DNA of 5,075 nt from an uncultured Clostridia bacterium (GTDB taxonomy: Bacteria; Bacillota; Clostridia; UMGS1883): assembly GCA_947629615.1 (NCBI GenBank), contig CANRER010000113.1, forward strand, positions 1-5,075, read 5' to 3'. Made by a program: the position numbers and the translations under genes. The notes under the pieces were generated by a model. That model was given only the letters and a program-made list of their open reading frames with translations. It was not told where the DNA came from and did not search any database. This document shows, piece after piece, positions 4,056 through 5,075 of this stretch (within the stretch, counting starts at the first letter, position 1; every line of letters begins with the position of its first letter).

Positions 4056-5075
4056 TCACTTTTCGCCTTCCTTTCGTTTCTTGTTCTCGCGCTTGGCGTC
4101 GTCATGCTCGTCGTCGCCCGAAAGCAGGCGGCTGAAGCCGGGGGCGAGGAAGATGAACAGGGCGAAGGCCGCGACCACTATCAAAAGCGCAAGCGGGCTG
4201 ACCGCGCCCGTCCAAATGAGCAGCACGGCTATAAGGCAAAGCAGCGCGCACATCACATATATCACGCCGACGGCCTGCTTTTGGCTCAGACCGGCGTCCA
4301 CCAAGCGGTGGTGCAGATGTCCGCGGTCGGGGCTCATTATGGGGCGGTGATCCCTCGCGCGGCGCAGCATGGCCGAGGCGGTGTCGAACAGGGGCATACC
4401 CAAAATAAGGAAGGGGGCCGCTATGCTTATGACCGCGTAGCCCTTGAACAAGCCCACCACTGACAGCGTCGCCAGCATATAGCCGAGGAACAGCGCGCCC
4501 GTGTCGCCCATAAACAGCTTGGCGGGGTTGAAGTTATATGGCAGAAAGCCGAAGCACGCCCCCGCGAGGGCCGCCGTAGCAAAGGCAACGGTCGGCTCGC
4601 CCACAAGCAGCGCTATGCACAGCAGCGTCAGCGAGGATATGGACGAAACTCCGCAGGCGAGGCCGTCGAGGCCGTCGAGCAGGTTCACGGCGTTGGTAAC
4701 GCCCACTATCCATATTATAGTCAGAGGAATTGAGAAATATTTCAAATCGAGGTAGCCGTAAGCGTCGATGAAATGCGGCACCTTGATTATGTCCACCCGC
4801 ACTCCGCAGAGGACGGGAATCGCCGCCGCCGCGATCTGCACCAGCAGCTTAAGCTTCGCGCTGAGAGCGTAAATGTCGTCGAACACCCCCAGCACAATTA
4901 TTATCACGCTGCCGCCGAGAATGCCCCAAAACGCGGCGTCCTTGTGGACGAAAATCAGCGCCGAAACTACGAACCCCGCGAAAATCGCCAGTCCGCCGGC
5001 CAGAGCCGTGGGCTTGGTGTGCATACGGCGGTCGTCCTTGGGGACGTCCACCGCGCCTATCCTGAAGGCCAGCTT
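4056..5075 (-). CDS. tagO: Undecaprenyl-phosphate GlcNAc-1-phosphate transferase, TagO/WecA group (5' end missing)
   Basis: The open frame reaches the right edge, so the true start lies outside; 339 residues are visible. This integral membrane enzyme moves GlcNAc-1-phosphate from UDP-GlcNAc to undecaprenyl phosphate, the first step of wall teichoic acid or related polymers. Counting from the first visible residue, the family motifs are VDVPKDDRRMHTKP at 9-22, the Asp-Asp of VFDDIYALSAKLK at 66-67, NAVNLLDGLDGLA at 128-140 with catalytic-type aspartates, PAKLFMGDTGA at 184-194 and the RGHLHHRL histidine motif at 251-258. About ten membrane helices are expected, and the helices between the motifs are clear. 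The C-terminus is a strongly charged tail (Asp/Glu, then Lys/Arg). An internal GTG at 5051 is not the start, because conserved residues continue upstream of it (KLAFRIGA). The histidine motif and the epimerase neighbour favour this group over MraY. TagO versus WecA naming is uncertain. Confidence 0.93.
   Translation of the reverse strand, partial: KLAFRIGAVDVPKDDRRMHTKPTALAGGLAIFAGFVVSALIFVHKDAAFWGILGGSVIIIVLGVFDDIYALSAKLKLLVQIAAAAIPVLCGVRVDIIKVPHFIDAYGYLDLKYFSIPLTIIWIVGVTNAVNLLDGLDGLACGVSSISSLTLLCIALLVGEPTVAFATAALAGACFGFLPYNFNPAKLFMGDTGALFLGYMLATLSVVGLFKGYAVISIAAPFLILGMPLFDTASAMLRRARDHRPIMSPDRGHLHHRLVDAGLSQKQAVGVIYVMCALLCLIAVLLIWTGAVSPLALLIVVAAFALFIFLAPGFSRLLSGDDEHDDAKRENKKRKEGEK

Noticed and set aside
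4055..4105. Upstream in-frame start for the epimerase at 4105
   Set aside because: It would overlap the end of the transferase gene by 50 bp and add residues absent from the family. The ATG at 4054 gives the normal N-terminus MIKVFAVFGTRPE.
3239..4135. Long plus-strand open frame (298 codons) opposite the epimerase gene
   Set aside because: It is fully antisense to a gene with all catalytic motifs intact, and no recognisable protein features are seen.

Overview
The window is a single, densely packed stretch of genes, all read on the minus strand (right to left as numbered). It covers the end of a small cell-envelope precursor block and the first half of an F-type ATP synthase operon. Gene content, G+C-rich coding sequence, strong AAGGAGG-type ribosome binding sites and protein style (an MnaA-type epimerase and a short clostridial-type a subunit) point to a Bacillota genome. 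An anaerobic class Clostridia member of fairly high G+C, such as the Oscillospiraceae/Ruminococcaceae group, is the best guess. That placement is an inference from family resemblance, not a database result.

Right-hand block (5075 to 2915): a polyprenyl-phosphate GlcNAc-1-phosphate transferase of the TagO/WecA group, cut at its 5' end by the window edge, is followed one base later by a complete non-hydrolysing UDP-GlcNAc 2-epimerase (MnaA/WecB). Together they would start a surface glycopolymer on undecaprenyl phosphate and supply UDP-ManNAc for its next sugar.

Middle (2914 to 2795): a 120-bp A+T-rich gap, the only sizeable non-coding region. It holds two sigma-A-like promoter candidates pointing at the ATP synthase genes and a 15-bp dyad touching one -35 box. 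I see no convincing terminator after the epimerase gene, so some read-through from the envelope genes is possible.

Left-hand block (2794 to 1): atpZ, atpI, atpB (a), atpE (c), atpF (b), atpH (delta) and the first codons of atpA (alpha), in the standard order. Junctions are tight: a 14-bp overlap for atpZ/atpI, ATGA overlaps for atpI/atpB and atpF/atpH, and longer gaps only on either side of atpE, whose product is needed in the highest copy number. The c subunit carries the complete set of residues known to bind Na+ in Ilyobacter-type rotors, so a sodium-driven (or sodium-pumping) enzyme is predicted. AtpZ and AtpI are accessory membrane proteins; a, b and c form the Fo part, delta joins the stator to F1, and the remaining F1 genes should lie beyond position 1.

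I found no RNA genes, mobile elements, CRISPR arrays or phage sequence, and nothing that looks like an undescribed system. The points most worth checking are the sodium signature, the promoter architecture of the 120-bp gap, the start codons of atpA and atpZ, and the hairpin between atpB and atpE.
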